Program-made: the position numbers and the translations under genes
Shown here: in pieces, positions 23,061-38,120 of the stretch
Layout of the letters: each line of letters starts with the position of its first letter
Position numbering within the stretch: position 1 is the stretch's first letter
Source: Aristolochia californica
Taxonomy: Eukaryota; Streptophyta; Magnoliopsida; Piperales; Aristolochiaceae
Direction of reading: 5' to 3'
DNA: 64,000 nucleotides
NCBI GenBank assembly: GCA_029961685.1
Contig: JARWKL010000014.1
Coordinates: 27,191,137 to 27,255,136 of the forward strand
The notes under the pieces: generated by a model
Seen by the model: the letters and a program-made list of their open reading frames with translations, nothing else
What the model was told of the DNA's origin: nothing
The model's database searches: none

Positions 23061-24455
23061 ATTTGTGATACATCATTGATTAGTCTATGGCCTTTGCTGT
23101 CCTAAAAGAATGTGGACAAGTCACTGAACAAGGAAAATGAGGTTGCTTAGCCGCGAATCCGCTTCACTATCAACCTTGATGTTGGAGGAAAGTACAAAAC
23201 TGCCACCGGTGACAGAGATCGGTGACTTGCGTGGTACCGTGGAATCTGTGACGGCAACGAGCTGATGTGGAAATCGGAAATTTATATCTCGAGAAAAATT
23301 TAATATACACATTTTTAAGAAACCTTAAGATAAAATTATATTTGTGTTTTATTTTTAAATTTTTAAATTTTCTATGAAAAATTAAATGGACTTGTTAATA
23401 TTTTTTTAGGGAAATAATTAAATATTAATAATCAATTTTATATATTATCATATTTATCGGAAAAAAAATTGTAAAATAAAATTTTAAATATAAATTTATC
23501 ATAAAAAAATTACTTAAAATATTATAATATCAATTATCAAATACTTATTCAAAAAAAAATTATACGATTTTTCGACCCATTTTGACTCAAGTTTATACGG
23601 TTTTACTCGATAGCAAAGGATCTTTCTAACGTTACGTCGAAAACCGAATCAGCGACGCAATAGTTGCGAAGGCGATGAGCCTTTACTTATCCCAAGTGTA
23701 CTCCGAACAGAATTCCACAAGATTGGAGCGTTCCTCAGCTGCAACTGGTTTCACCCTGAAAATCGAAGCTTTCTTCTGTTGCGTCTGATGCAACTAGTTC
23801 ATAAGAATCGCTTCGTCCACCTCGTAGTCTTCGTCAGAACCATCTGAATCATTTTTTTTTTTTTTTTTTTGATCGAGTTCGAATCTTCCTACCTCTGTTT
23901 CGCCGCAAGAATTTACCAAACGCCATCGTGTGAGGGAAGTAACAATTGAGAAAGCTGACGAGTGCCAAATAAGATTTTCATTAGTTTTGGTTGGAGAATC
24001 ATTAGGTTGCAGCGAGATTCAGCAAAGATGGAGCGAGAAAAAAATGCTGAAGAAGCAAGTAAGAATACGTCTGTGGGGTAGTAGAGTCCTGTCTATGCCA
24101 CAGAAAATTTCAACCGACTCTGGTTGGAAAAGCCTATTTTTTTCCTTATCTTCTATAAAAACCCCTTACGAAGGGGACAGGAACCAATTAAATCCTTAAT
24201 TTAACACTGCCTCTAACCATAGGTAAACATTTGAAATTAAAACCTTTTTTTAAGTCTCAACGACTGTAACATACGTAAGGTCGGATTTGGTAACTCAGAG
24301 ACTCCGCTAACATCCACTATTAGAACTCAAACAGTTACTTGAACATGAATTAAATCAAAATTTGCTTCGGTCCAAAAGTAATCAATCTCATTTGCAGTTT
24401 GTTTCTCAATCTCATTCAAAACTCCACCAACTTTAGCTACAACAAAGTATCAAAC
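23061..24455. other. Intergenic, extremely AT-rich core
   Basis: From about 23,320 to 23,570 the sequence is almost pure A/T. A run of about 20 T lies near 23,855-23,875. No gene is recognisable. It separates the ECT promoter from the RPL3 3' end. The stretch 23,640-24,190 has some mixed-composition open frame (23930-24199) without any known domain. Confidence 0.5.
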
Positions 24456-24537
24456 TCAACAAAATTGTTCATTAACTAGATAAAAAAGCAATTTAGTTGG
24501 ACAATCACTGCGCCGGCGGAACACAGTGAAAGGGCGC

Positions 24538-27284
<2,747 letters not shown>

Positions 27285-27923
27285 TTATTTCTCCCTGATA
27301 AAAAGGATAAATGTTACGACTACACATCAATTACAAATTTGCTCCGGGTCAACATGAAAAGAAAATGAAGAGAAGAGTTACAATTATGACAAAAAGAGAA
27401 AAAGAAAGAAATATTAGCTGAAAAGCCCTAGATGCAATTTTTCTACTGCAGGCATCGAATGTAATCATGAATATGGTAAGAAAAATAAAATACTGTATCA
27501 AGGATATCGTGGATCTAATAAAGCCAATAACCAGCATAATTACAACCACCTTCGGCATGAAACACCAACCAGACAGAAAAATTCAAAGAGGTATAGTGCA
27601 CTTACCCAGCAAGGTTAACGGTTTCTTAAACTAGAAAAAGATTAAAAGAAAAGCAGAGTAGCGTATTAAAATGAGCACAAGATTAAGAGCTCTCGACTTC
27701 AAGAGAACAAAAATATCAGTGAACATAACGAATTTGAAAACGAACATGAGGAAACTCCATTTCATCTTCATACTTCTGTAGAAAAACAAAAAACTATACA
27801 AAAGCAGTGAAAAATCAACTAACTAAATAAGGCGCTAAATCTGAGATGTTAACGCATTTCATGAGACAAAATCGAAACACAACTTCATAGAAATTGTGGC
27901 TCAAGCTAGGAGAGAGAACTCAC

Positions 27924-27970
27924 TGAAGAATGCGGATGAAGCCCACCTGCGGCGCCAGCCACCCTTCGTG
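27924..27970 (-). other. RPL3: RPL3 non-coding first exon
   Basis: The donor TTCA|GTGAGTTC (exon end at 27924) pairs with the acceptor TATCAG (exon resumes at 27294, 13 bases before the ATG), giving a 629-bp leader intron. The upstream limit is placed about 30 bases after the TATA-like sequence at 27994-27999 and is inferred. A leader intron in the 5'UTR is common in plant ribosomal protein genes. Confidence 0.55.
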
Positions 27971-27978
27971 ATTCTCTG

Positions 27979-28000
27979 AAACCCTAAATAGGGTTTATAA
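27979..28000 (-). promoter_or_regulatory. RPL3: RPL3 TATA box with palindromic telo-box pair
   Basis: AAACCCTAAATAGGGTTT (27979-27996) is an 18-bp perfect palindrome made of two telo-boxes (AAACCCTA) in opposite orientation. On the minus strand a TATAAA (27999-27994) overlaps one edge. Telo-boxes are a known promoter element of plant ribosomal protein and translation-factor genes. The spacing to the inferred start is right for the TATA box. Confidence 0.7.
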
Positions 28001-30100
28001 CCAAGGAAAAGATGAGCGTTGTTTCAGATACGAATTGGCATAAATAGCCTCAAGTTATCATTATGCCGTAAATGCCCTTTTGAAGAATGATTCGCAGTTC
28101 GCTCCTCTTTCGGCGAGAAAGCGTAGCAATGGCTGGAGGATAACATACCTAATGCGCTAGTCCCTTGGATAACATACCTAATGGCTTAGACCGGATTCAT
28201 TTATTGATTGGACCGGACCCAATTAGCCTATTTTCTTTTTTTAATATATATAATATTTTATTAAAGTTGGACATGAATCAATATTCGGTTGGCTGGTATT
28301 GTCTATTCTATGTAGGTACTTGGTCATAGCTTGAATCATCTCTCTAGTAAAAGTTTTTATAATTTTCTATTAAAAATGATTGAATTAGAGCGAACTAACC
28401 CAGTCTGGTTTAAGTTGAGACAAAGACCAACCAACCAATTATTCATGTTTTACACCAAAACCCTTTTTTCCTTGTGTGAAATCTGGAAAAGGAACCGGTT
28501 GTTGGTTCAATCAGATTGAACCGCCTAGTCCATTGTGACAATACTACTTTGGATTTGTTCGTCCAACCCTTGCTTGGTCTTATCAACACTTGATATTAGG
28601 GTGCAATACTAGGTCATGTGATATCTTACCTTGAGTATTCACACACTTTCTCTCAAATTTGGATTGGCATTGTGAATCACAATATCGTGATCAATGCATA
28701 CTAACATTTTCGAACTGTAAACTCTGGTTCATAATTTGGTGGAATCAACCTAAAGAGAATAAATGAGTAAAGTAACTCGAAATCATACACAAAAGGCACA
28801 AGGATTTTTATAATGGTGCACCGCTTAAACTCAAGTTACTAATCTACTTGAAGATTTCTTCCAAAATTTGGAGTAGAATCTACTAATTGAAATAAAGTCA
28901 ATTACAAGGTAACGGTCAATTTACAAAAAAATATAGGTAACAAATGCTTAACACAAGAGTACACAACTCGATATACACATATTCCTCAACAATAGCCATA
29001 AAAGGCTTGCAAGACTTTTGATATGAGGATTTCGACTTACTTACATAATGTTTTGTCCTAGAACAAAAATAAGAGAGACTTGCTTTTATAGAGTAAGCAT
29101 ACCAATTGCCTCTTGAGTAATAAAAAAAAAATTATGATCAAGAGGCATTTGTTATGATCAAATCATAACATAACCTAATTGTGCTTTTCCAAGGTGAAGA
29201 CTACCTCAAAGAATGCATAATAAAATAATTTGAAACTTTGAAGCAATTCTTAAAAGGAAAAAAAAAGTAATGATGTGAAAATGAAAACTCTTGTAAAAAC
29301 AATCCCATCATATAATAGATTTGAGATTAAATTTCAAAGATTATTGTTGGACTATGCAAGATGATTTAATAATTATAGAATATCAAGTGCAACACGAAAA
29401 CATACTAAAGACAATAAGACTGAAAGTAAAGCTCAAGTGTACATAGCTTTCAAGAAAACAATAAGGGAGTGATCTTTGAATTGACAATCTGATCTCCACA
29501 TATTATTTGAAAGTATAAAAGAGCTTAGGAAGCCTTATTTGTCATTCTAGCAATGAATAATTTATTCAAAATGTGGAAGGGACTCCTTAAATAGAAGAAA
29601 TCCTAACATTAAAGAATAGTGACATTTCGCCTTAAAAGCAATATTTTGTCAATTTTGTAAAATCTAATAAATCCTTGACAAAATATTACAAATAAATATG
29701 CAAAGTACATGGCTTGAGCTGTAGAACATAGAGGTAGATACTTTCGTCATTTTTAAAGTATTTTAGGACAAATTGAATTTCAAAATCAATTTTAACATCT
29801 TTATGGATCTACATTATTTGAATAGCAGCTTGCCTAGAACACCTTTTGTAAGAAAGCTAGAAAGCTTCTATTCAAATATATAGTCTTGAAGTTTTGTCTT
29901 TTTGTTGAATTCACTAGTAGAATATTAATAGGATTGTTCGAATGATCCTTTTCTTCAATTGAAATAGCTAAGCTTATGTGCATGTATATTATGTAATTCT
30001 CTCATTGTACACATATGTGGCTCAAGGGTTCTTTAGTCTTTTTGTACTTCAAAGTTTTAAATACTCGTGAGGAAAGAAAAGAATGCACATAGCCCTAATT
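28001..30100. other. Intergenic, no supported gene
   Basis: AT-rich sequence with only chance open frames. Small imperfect duplications occur (for example GATAACATACCTAATG twice near 28,140-28,183). Some words near 28,790-28,830 (AAGGATTTTTATAATGGTGCACCG) resemble common plant LTR sequence, but no element boundary can be set. Confidence 0.4.
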
Positions 30101-30109
30101 AATGAGTAT

Positions 30110-30495
30110 GTTCTATGTCGGAAGATATGATGTAATTAGGGTGGCACTGCTGTAATTAGTTTATGTTTCTTGTCTCTTCTTCACTCTTATTAGGGTGAAG
30201 GGCATAATTATAATATTTACATTTATTCATTTATAGACAGAGTTTAAGGGGGAGGGTTTGGATATAAGTCCATAACCTCTTCTTCCTCTTATTTTCACTC
30301 AGTGAGGCCTCTCTCTTTTTCTCTATGAGCTAAATCCATGGAGTCTTGAAAATCAACATTCTAGAATAATTCCATTTCCTCTTCTTCCTCTCTGTTTCTT
30401 CTTCTTCCATTTTCCCTTCTAATTAGATCATTTGTACAAACAATATTGTAATCTATGCTCACTTCTAGTTCCTAACTTCATGGTATTAGAGCAGA
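30110..30495 (+). repeat. Candidate LTR end plus primer-binding site
   Basis: TGGTATTAGAGCAGATG at 30,481 matches the initiator-Met tRNA primer site and directly follows CCTAACTTCA, a plausible LTR end. The preceding roughly 350 bp have leader-like CTTCTTCC runs and a purine-rich AAGGGGGAGGG block at about 30,246. No partner LTR or pol follows in the next kilobase, so this is a remnant. The left edge is a guess. Confidence 0.45.
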
Positions 30496-32039
30496 TGTGT
30501 TAAGGATTGTTTTGTTGTTAATTTTGTATCCAAGAACAAAATCAAGGTGTAATCACAACTTACCAAGAAAGAAGCCAACTTTAAGAACTTCTAGTAAGTA
30601 GTGTTCTCTTTCAGGTTCATCATTATCTTTTTGCAACCTGCAGAGGGTATGCAATGATTGATCGTTGAAGCTTAGTTAAACTTTGCAACTCAAAGTGCCT
30701 TTAATTTTGATATTCTTGAGAATTTTGAAAGAGAATCCTGATTTCGTGCTTGTGGTCTTATTCTTTTTTTATTGGAAGTTTATTGAGTTGCACATTTTTC
30801 TTTTTTTTTTTTTTTTTTTTTGTAGTACTTGTATGTTAAAGGAGTTTCTCACAATACTTAAGTTCTATAGCTCTTAAACTTGTTCTACTCACGTTGATTT
30901 GTGGAGTAATACATATGATTGTCCATGTTGGTGAGACATGAAAAATTCCTTTTCCTTGGATTGAGGATGTGGATGACTATCTTCACAAAGAAGTGAGGCT
31001 CCATGCTCTGATATTTTATTTCAATTTCATAGGACCTATCAACTATGCGACTGAAAATAAGTGAGATGGTGTCTTGAATTGATTGAGGAAGCTCCTCACA
31101 TAGATCATTAAGCTAACTTTCCTTGATGTAATGCTTGAACCCTTGTGTTGGGGTGCCCAAAATGGTGCTGAGCTCAATCGTTGTGAGAGTGATACGAGTC
31201 TTTTATACAAAAGTAGTCATCTTCAAGTGGCCAATTTCAATGTTTGCCACTTCAAGATTAGTGTAAAAGACCCCTACCAAAGTGGGATAGATGGGCTTAG
31301 CTTCTAAAATGGACATAAATGTGGATTGAATGAGTCTTGAAAGCCTTCTACCTCTCTCCCACAGAAGCCTTCTACCGATCTTGAAAGGTCAGGATGGCTC
31401 TACTATACTATAAGTAGAGAATGTCTTCATGTATTATTACGTTGACTCTTTGATCGAAAGTTATCACGCCAATGGGGCATTTAAGTGTATTCTTCTTCTC
31501 GAAGTGGGGGATCCTTCCTAGCAGTCCTCTTAGTCTGAAGCATGGTCAATTTTTGGATGGGTTCTCTAAAAACAAGATGGAGTAACCCAAGGTGTGGTAT
31601 TCTTGGCAAAACAATGATTTTCGAGGTTTTAGGGATGAAGAGAGATGGAATCCAGTGAAATCTAATAAAAATGAAGGAAAATCAAACAAAGAAGTGAAGG
31701 AGAATGAGTTTTGGAACTCTAGCAACAATGAGGACGGTTTTGGAAGTGATTGAAACAATTGGAATGGCGTTTATACCTTATTTAAAATTGTTTTCTGTTG
31801 TGGTTGATCGATGAATCGAATTCTATTGATTGATCAATTTGTTTAAGTTGATCGATCATGCACTCTATGTTAATCGACCTTGCCATTTAAGTTGATCGAT
31901 CATGCCTTCAGCATTGATTGGTCATGTCATAACCATAATGGATAAAAGTGATTCTAGTCATTTAATTTGACTCTCTTAGCATGTATGGGACATCATTTCT
32001 AGTTTAATGTATATCATGCTATTTAGACAAGGTGGGTTG
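30496..32039. other. Unrecognised repeat-like intergenic DNA
   Basis: A long T run lies at about 30,800-30,821. Between 31,805 and 31,925 the word TTGATCGATCAT and variants (GATTGATCA, TTAATCGAC, TTGATTGGTCAT) recur at roughly 25-35-bp intervals. No coding domain was found. It may be the body of the element whose primer site is at 30,481, or antisense of another. Confidence 0.35.
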
Positions 32040-32353
32040 TGTTAGATTCTAGTGTTACATCACTGAGAGGTCTAGGTTTTAGGAGAAGAAGAGAAGTGAA
32101 GAAGGAGAAGAGAGAAAAGAGGGCAAAGAAGAGAAGGAAGGAGGGGGCGACTTAGGTTAGAACTAGGGTTTCTCGAGGGTGGGAAGAGAGTTCATCCTTG
32201 GCTCTCTGTTCACTTCATTATTTATAGATAAGTGGGTTGAAGCCCCATTACATGTGAAGATAAAAAAAAAAAAACCCTCAAATTTGAACACAATTATACC
32301 CTATGTCACTCCTTCACTTAATTACATGGAATACCACTAATACCCTTTTAACA
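32040..32353 (-). repeat. 3' LTR of a minus-strand copia remnant
   Basis: On the minus strand it reads TGTTAAAAGGGTATT to GAATCTAACA, with TG and CA ends, and is preceded by the polypurine tract GAGTGGGAG. The 314-bp unit contains GA-rich leader sequence and AACTAGGGTTTCT. No 5' LTR partner is visible. Confidence 0.7.
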
Positions 32354-34140
32354 CTCCCACTCAAGTTGGTGAGAAAACATCAAATATTCCCAGCTTGGAA
32401 CACATATTGGAGAGAGACTTTGCAGCAATATTTTGCCACAACATCTCACTAACTGCTTTTGTTATAACTCTATATTTTGCTTATGCATTGGATCTTGCTG
32501 CAATATTCTATTTCTTGTTGTGTCAAGACATTAAATTTCCCTCAGTTGTAGTATAAAAATTAGAAGTGGACTTTCTATCTTCTCTAGGGCCTGCCCAGAC
32601 TGCATTTGCAAATCCTTTAAGTTAAAGTATCCATCATTCTTATATAGCAACCCTATCTCCTAGATTCTTCTTTAAGTACCTCAATTTCCTTTCAAGAGTT
32701 TGTCAATGAGAGCATTGAGGTTTATGCATAAAGTAACTAATGGCACTTATAGAAAAAGAAATTTGTGGTCCACTAATTCTCAAATAAATCAGCTTACCAA
32801 CCAGCCTTTGGAACTTACAACATCCACCTCATTACTTAATTCAGAACATAATTTCAAATTCGGAACCATAGGAGTAGCAAGTAGCCTACAACCAATCATT
32901 CCAGTTTCTTCAAGTAAATCTGATACATACTTCCTTTGAGATAAAATAATTTATGCAAAAATTGTAATACTTCAATTCCAAGGAAATATGTTAATAAACT
33001 AAAAACTTTTATTTTGAAAGGCTTTACACAACTCTTCCTTTAACTGGCAAATACCTTTTTCATCATTCTCTGTGAGACTGATATCTTCCACATATACAAC
33101 CAAAAGAATAACAAAATTATTAGTATGTTTCACAATCATGAACTGATCTAATCATTTTATAGGAGATTGCTTAAGTCCATAAATTCACTTTTTAAGCTTA
33201 CACACCTTCTCCCTCTCAACCACAAAACCAAGTGGTTTAAGCATATTGACTTCTTAGATCACCATTAAAGAAATCATTCTTAACATCAACTTGATAAATA
33301 GACCAATTGGAATTTGTAGTAAGAGAAATACGAAGTTTGATTGAGTTGAGATTGGCAACCAAAGAGAATGTTTCCTCGTAGTCAATGCCCTAAGTTTGAG
33401 CAAACCCTTAAGCAATTTGTGATGCCTTCTTGCAGCATATCCATATAAATTATGTTATGTAAAAAACCTATCTACAACCCACAAGTTTCTTTCCAGGTGA
33501 TAATGAAGTCAAATCCCATGTCGTATTTGCTATATTGTTGTCATCTCCTCCTTTAGGCAACATTCCAACCTGGCTATTTCAGAGCCTCAACATGATCATT
33601 AGAATAGACACGAAGGACAAAACAACAAGAAATGAATGACACTCAAAGGGGAGTTTGTGTGTGGAAATAAAATGAGAAATAGGATGGGAAGTAGAAGCCT
33701 TTCTTTGAACACATGAACAAAGTTTTTTACAAATATCTATTCTACAAGTGTCATATGGAGACCCAAAAATAACAAGAGAAGATGAAGCAACAAAGTCACT
33801 AGCCTTAGAATCAGCAGACTAAGCAGGTGAATGGTAGACCAATGGTGAGAGGGAGCTTGTAATAGTTGGCCTTGAGGCTGGTCCAATGGCTTAACTGGTC
33901 TGGGCATACCTATAGAAGTCTCAAAGCCTAGAGGAGAAGGCTTCTTTGAATAAAAGGGCTACTCTTCAAAGAATGAAACATCAATAGAAACAAAAGTTTT
34001 ATGCACAAATGGACTACAACACACATGTCATCTTTTTTTTTTTTTCTCAGTTTTCCTTCCACTATTCTTCCCATTATTGCAGCCTTACTATGTATAGGTT
34101 CCCTTTTTACCATTCTCCCTAGACCATTAACTCTACTTAC
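32354..34140 (-). pseudogene. Antisense Ty1/copia pol remnant
   Basis: Minus-strand translation gives [11 protein letters not shown] followed by a stop at the very end of RNase H (about 32,360-32,395). Further upstream come WAGPREDRKSTSNFY (about 32,550-32,600), VYVEDISLTEND, a mutated YVDD active site (about 33,070-33,100), and SIYQVDVKNDFFNGD, the usual copia RT block (about 33,265-33,305). Weak integrase-side sequence continues to about 34,140. Multiple stops and frameshifts make it dead. Domain order fits copia. Confidence 0.7.
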
Positions 34141-37100
34141 CATTTTGCTTATATGACCACCATTCCCAAAAAAATTACCTCTTTTGTACTACTTACAATT
34201 AGGAAATGTTGGTCTTAAGATCTCATTTCACCAAGTTTTGGTGATAACAAACATTTAATACGATCCATGTGTTTTGAGTTAAATATGGGGAAAAAATTAA
34301 AATAGGCATATGCCTCATAAATTCGAATACTAAAGGTTCAAAATGACCAACTAGAAAAGAAAAACCAAAGCAACCAAATGGTCTTCTACCCACTATTTGA
34401 AAAAATCCACCAAAAGAAGCAACATTATGAAGGTCCTTCCCCATTAATTGAAAGATCAAACAAATAGAAAATTATATAAAATATTTGCAAACCTTGATCC
34501 AACCATGATAGGACTATCACAAAGTGTTGTAAGTGACCAATCGTTCTACATAGATGTGCAAACCAAAGTTTTAAAGTGTTGATTTATAAAACTTTCTTCA
34601 ATTATTTATGAGATTTTTGAAGAGGGCAAAAGAGTCATTTTATGTGAAGGTCAAAATTTCCACTTAAAATTGTACTCAAGTTATTCGTCAAGTTTTGATG
34701 GACAAACCAAGTGGAGCACAAAGGTTAGAATCAATAAGTCAAATATAAACCATTTAAAATAAATTAAAATTAGAAAAGACCCATCAAGAGAAAACAAAAT
34801 CCAACTTTTGGAATTTTACCTTGAGTCAACTCGAGCTCACCTCGAGTCAACTCAACCATCAGGGAAGCTAGTTTTAGCCTTTTTTTGGACATACCTTGAG
34901 TAGTGTCGAGTTGACTTAATCCCCAAACAACAAGAAGATGGCTAGTTAGATTATTTGGTCTATAAATAACCCCTAATGGCTGATGGAGAAACCTCTCTAG
35001 AGCTCAACTTCAAATCCATGAAACCTCTATTTTTATTTTTTTATTTTTATCTTCATTGTCTTAGCAAATGTATGGAAGAGTTATTCTTTTTTTTCAATTT
35101 ACATTCTAGAAAGATTCCTTGAGCTTCTATTTTCAAATATATTGTCTACTCTCAGCTACTATTTTTCAAATCCACCATGCTACTGATGAATTTCTAGGTG
35201 AGCTTTTATTTTTTAAAACTTTATTTGGATTTGCAAATCTAATAGTGAATTAAACTTATTATATTTGCATATCCTTGAGCTGCTATCACATTTAGAGGGT
35301 TCGTTGGAAGGGTATACTCATAGTATGCTAGTATTATAAAATCAACCAATTTAAGAAGTATTTTATATGATTAAATTATAAGCAAGTAACCCTCACATGT
35401 ATACCCAATCAAGCTTTACATAGGAAACACAAAAAAAATCAACTTATATTGTTTGCAAAGCCTTCTAGTTGTAGATGAGTGGATGAAAATTCCCTTGTGG
35501 GGGTCTAGGCCTGTGTTACCTAGATTAGCTATTAAAAATCCATTTGTGAATCCAAGCTTGTGTTGCCTAATGTACTGTTACAAGTCCCTCTTTGGGCATT
35601 GTTTTAATTGGCTTGTGTTTCCATTAGGTTATTGCGAGTTTTTTTGTGGGCATTTGATGTAGTTTAGCCTTTATGATCTTCTTGATGCAAATGTCGTTTG
35701 GTTTTTTATATAGTGGATTCAAAGTGCAACAATTTAATTGTGGATTGACAACCCGAGTTTAGGTTGGGAATTACTACATCTTTTGAAATTTTTGTAAGGA
35801 TTAACTCATGTGTATCTTTGCTTTTATATCGATTCTCAATTAACATTTCTTACCAAAAGGAAAAACCTTAAAAAAGGAATTAGAATTTGCATCAGTGCAC
35901 ACAATTATTCACCCCTTTTAAGTTTATGCTTTACCCGACCTCAAAACCTACTTTGATACCACCTTCCCCCTACTTTGAATCTCCAATCTTTTGATTGTCG
36001 CTCCTTCTCTATTGATACCTACAGTCACTTTTTCCTTGATTCATCCACCCAACTAAAGTACTAAAAATTCATTTTCCTTCAACTTTTCCCTCCTTGCCAA
36101 CCAATTCTCTCTTTTCCAATACTCTTTTCTCTTCAAAAACTACTATTTTCTTCATCTTTACCATCCATTCTTCCTAGCACAAATTAGACCCCTTTTTTCC
36201 AACTCTAATGATTTGTTGCCCACTTCTCTGATATACCACTTGAAGATTTTAGACTCTTTTTGCAGTTATTAAAAAGAGACTAAAGGGGGTTAGTCAACCT
36301 AAATAATTACTTGAAGTTCCACGTCAACTTCAAATTCAAGACAATGATTTTATTCAACTTCAACTTCAAGTTAGGTGTTAGTGTAGACGAGTTCAAGTGC
36401 ATTGGAAAACGGATTCCGGTGTTAGTACCCCAAAATAAACAATATGATGTAAATAAGAGAATGAATAACTTTTTATAATATACTTAAATAGAACATATAC
36501 TTAAACAGATAGTTAACGAAAATAAACATAGTTATTACACTAATAAGTGATTTAATGTAATATTTTGATGCTAGTCTAATCCATACAAATACCCAATCCT
36601 CTTTTTGAACTAAGTATCTCTTGTTCCTAATTTTTAAACATTTAGATAGGACTTTGGTTCTAGTTCAACCTGGCCAACTAGCTGTCCTAGGCCAAGATTC
36701 ACTACAAGGAACTATGTCGCAGTCCCTATAGAAGACTCTCATATCAATGCACTGAGCTTGGCTTACTATTGATTCCTCGTAACGAAAACTTCCATAAATG
36801 AATAAATGATACGAAAGACTAATGCAGCAAACAAAAAAGGTGTTAGAGAAATTGCTGACAAGAACCTTACAATTTCCCAATATTGGATTGGAAGTCCAGC
36901 TGCGCAGGCTTTCTACATGAGAAGGCAAGTATTCTACTAGAAAATTATTCAAGTCATTTGACATGACTCAATACCAGTGTGCAGGTCAACAAGTCTACAT
37001 AAACACTTCCAATATCTTCACCAAAGGCAAACAATGTTCTGCAGCAACTCTTTCTAACTGGTAGCTTTCAAACTCACTGAATGTGAATAAACTTCTATAG

Positions 37101-37800
37101 AGTTGGTGTGGCGGATACTTTGTTTGCCTCTGCCACATCCATTTATATATAATAATTTACCAGAGAAGTGTATCAACAGTTCCTTTAGTCCAGTAGTGGT
37201 TGGACCAACAAAAATCCAGGCAATGAAGATCTAAGATAGTTGGGCACAGTTTTGTTAGGGAATTGGAACCAAAACATCTGGATAATAGATTGGACCATGA
37301 AAACAATGGAGGTTTTCGTCTGAGACTACATAGAGAAGCTGAGCAAGCGGATAAGACAAAGCTTAAAAAGAGATGATATGCTAGGGAGGCTTAGAGGAAG
37401 CTCGAGGACGATGCATCGGGGAAGATTGCAGCGAAAAATGGCTCAATTTTTTGGTTTAGGGCAGACGAAGCCTTTTTGAGCAAAATGTCGCAAAGACGAA
37501 GCTCGAAGCCGATGATATGTCGGGAAGATTTGCAAGGAGAGCCCGACTTTCACAGACGGAGGCAGAGGATTCTCGAGAATGAAGCAGGGTTTTCTGTTGC
37601 GGACCGAGGGCAAGAGAAAGGGGAAAAAGAGGAGAAGGGAAAAGAGAGGTAGAGGCTAGAGGGGAGGTAGGTCGGAGTTAGGGGAGACGACGTAGAGGGG
37701 AGGAAGGTTGGAGAGGGAGAGCAGCGCTACTGCGGGCCGAGAGCAAAGAGGGAGATGGGAATTTCTCCAAGAGGGAGAGCGAGAGGCAGCGTCCCGACGG
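34141..37800. other. Repeat-derived intergenic DNA with a large LTR-like remnant
   Basis: From 34,207 (TGTTGGTCTTAAGATCTC) to about 35,920 (ending near AATTATTCACCCC) the sequence looks like a long LTR or solo LTR. It includes a CTCGAG/GTCAACTC-rich stretch near 34,815-34,920. Parts recur in degenerate form at about 44,330-44,720. From about 35,940 to 37,560 nothing is recognised. From 37,560 to 37,760 a strongly purine-rich (GGGA/AGAG) tract follows. Confidence 0.4.
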
Positions 37801-37839
37801 CTTCAAGCGGAAGAATCAAGATTTTGGGCGGAAGCCTGA

Positions 37840-38120
37840 TTCAGCCGATTAAGCCTTGGGCGACATCAATTGGATTATTCGCTTCATTCACTTGAAGTCG
37901 CCAGAGGTGCACCGCTAACGGCTTCAAGTGAAGGATGACAGCAACACTACTAAACCTCAAAAACCAAACCTTTCTCACCAGATTTTCTTGGAAGTTCTCT
38001 TTGACCCACGTCTCCAATACAATCACAATAGCTGGCTTATCAGTTCGCATTATAACACCTCATCATCGGTCTATTATTAAGACTTGTTGCAATTCCAGCA
38101 AGAACTTCCATGGAGAAAGG
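37840..38120 (-). pseudogene. Possible LINE endonuclease fragment
   Basis: On the minus strand the words SWNCNKS and, in a shifted frame, RTDKPAIVIVLETWV resemble the start of plant LINE endonucleases (WNC-R-G, then R-x-x-KPxIvxLvET). The catalytic Glu-Thr motif is present, but the match is short and frameshifted, and RT does not follow. Downstream on that strand the sequence changes abruptly to a pyrimidine-rich tract, so it is a scrap at best. Confidence 0.35.

Noticed and set aside
23930..24199. 89-codon plus frame between ECT and RPL3
   Set aside because: No domain and no upstream promoter or splice context; may be chance.
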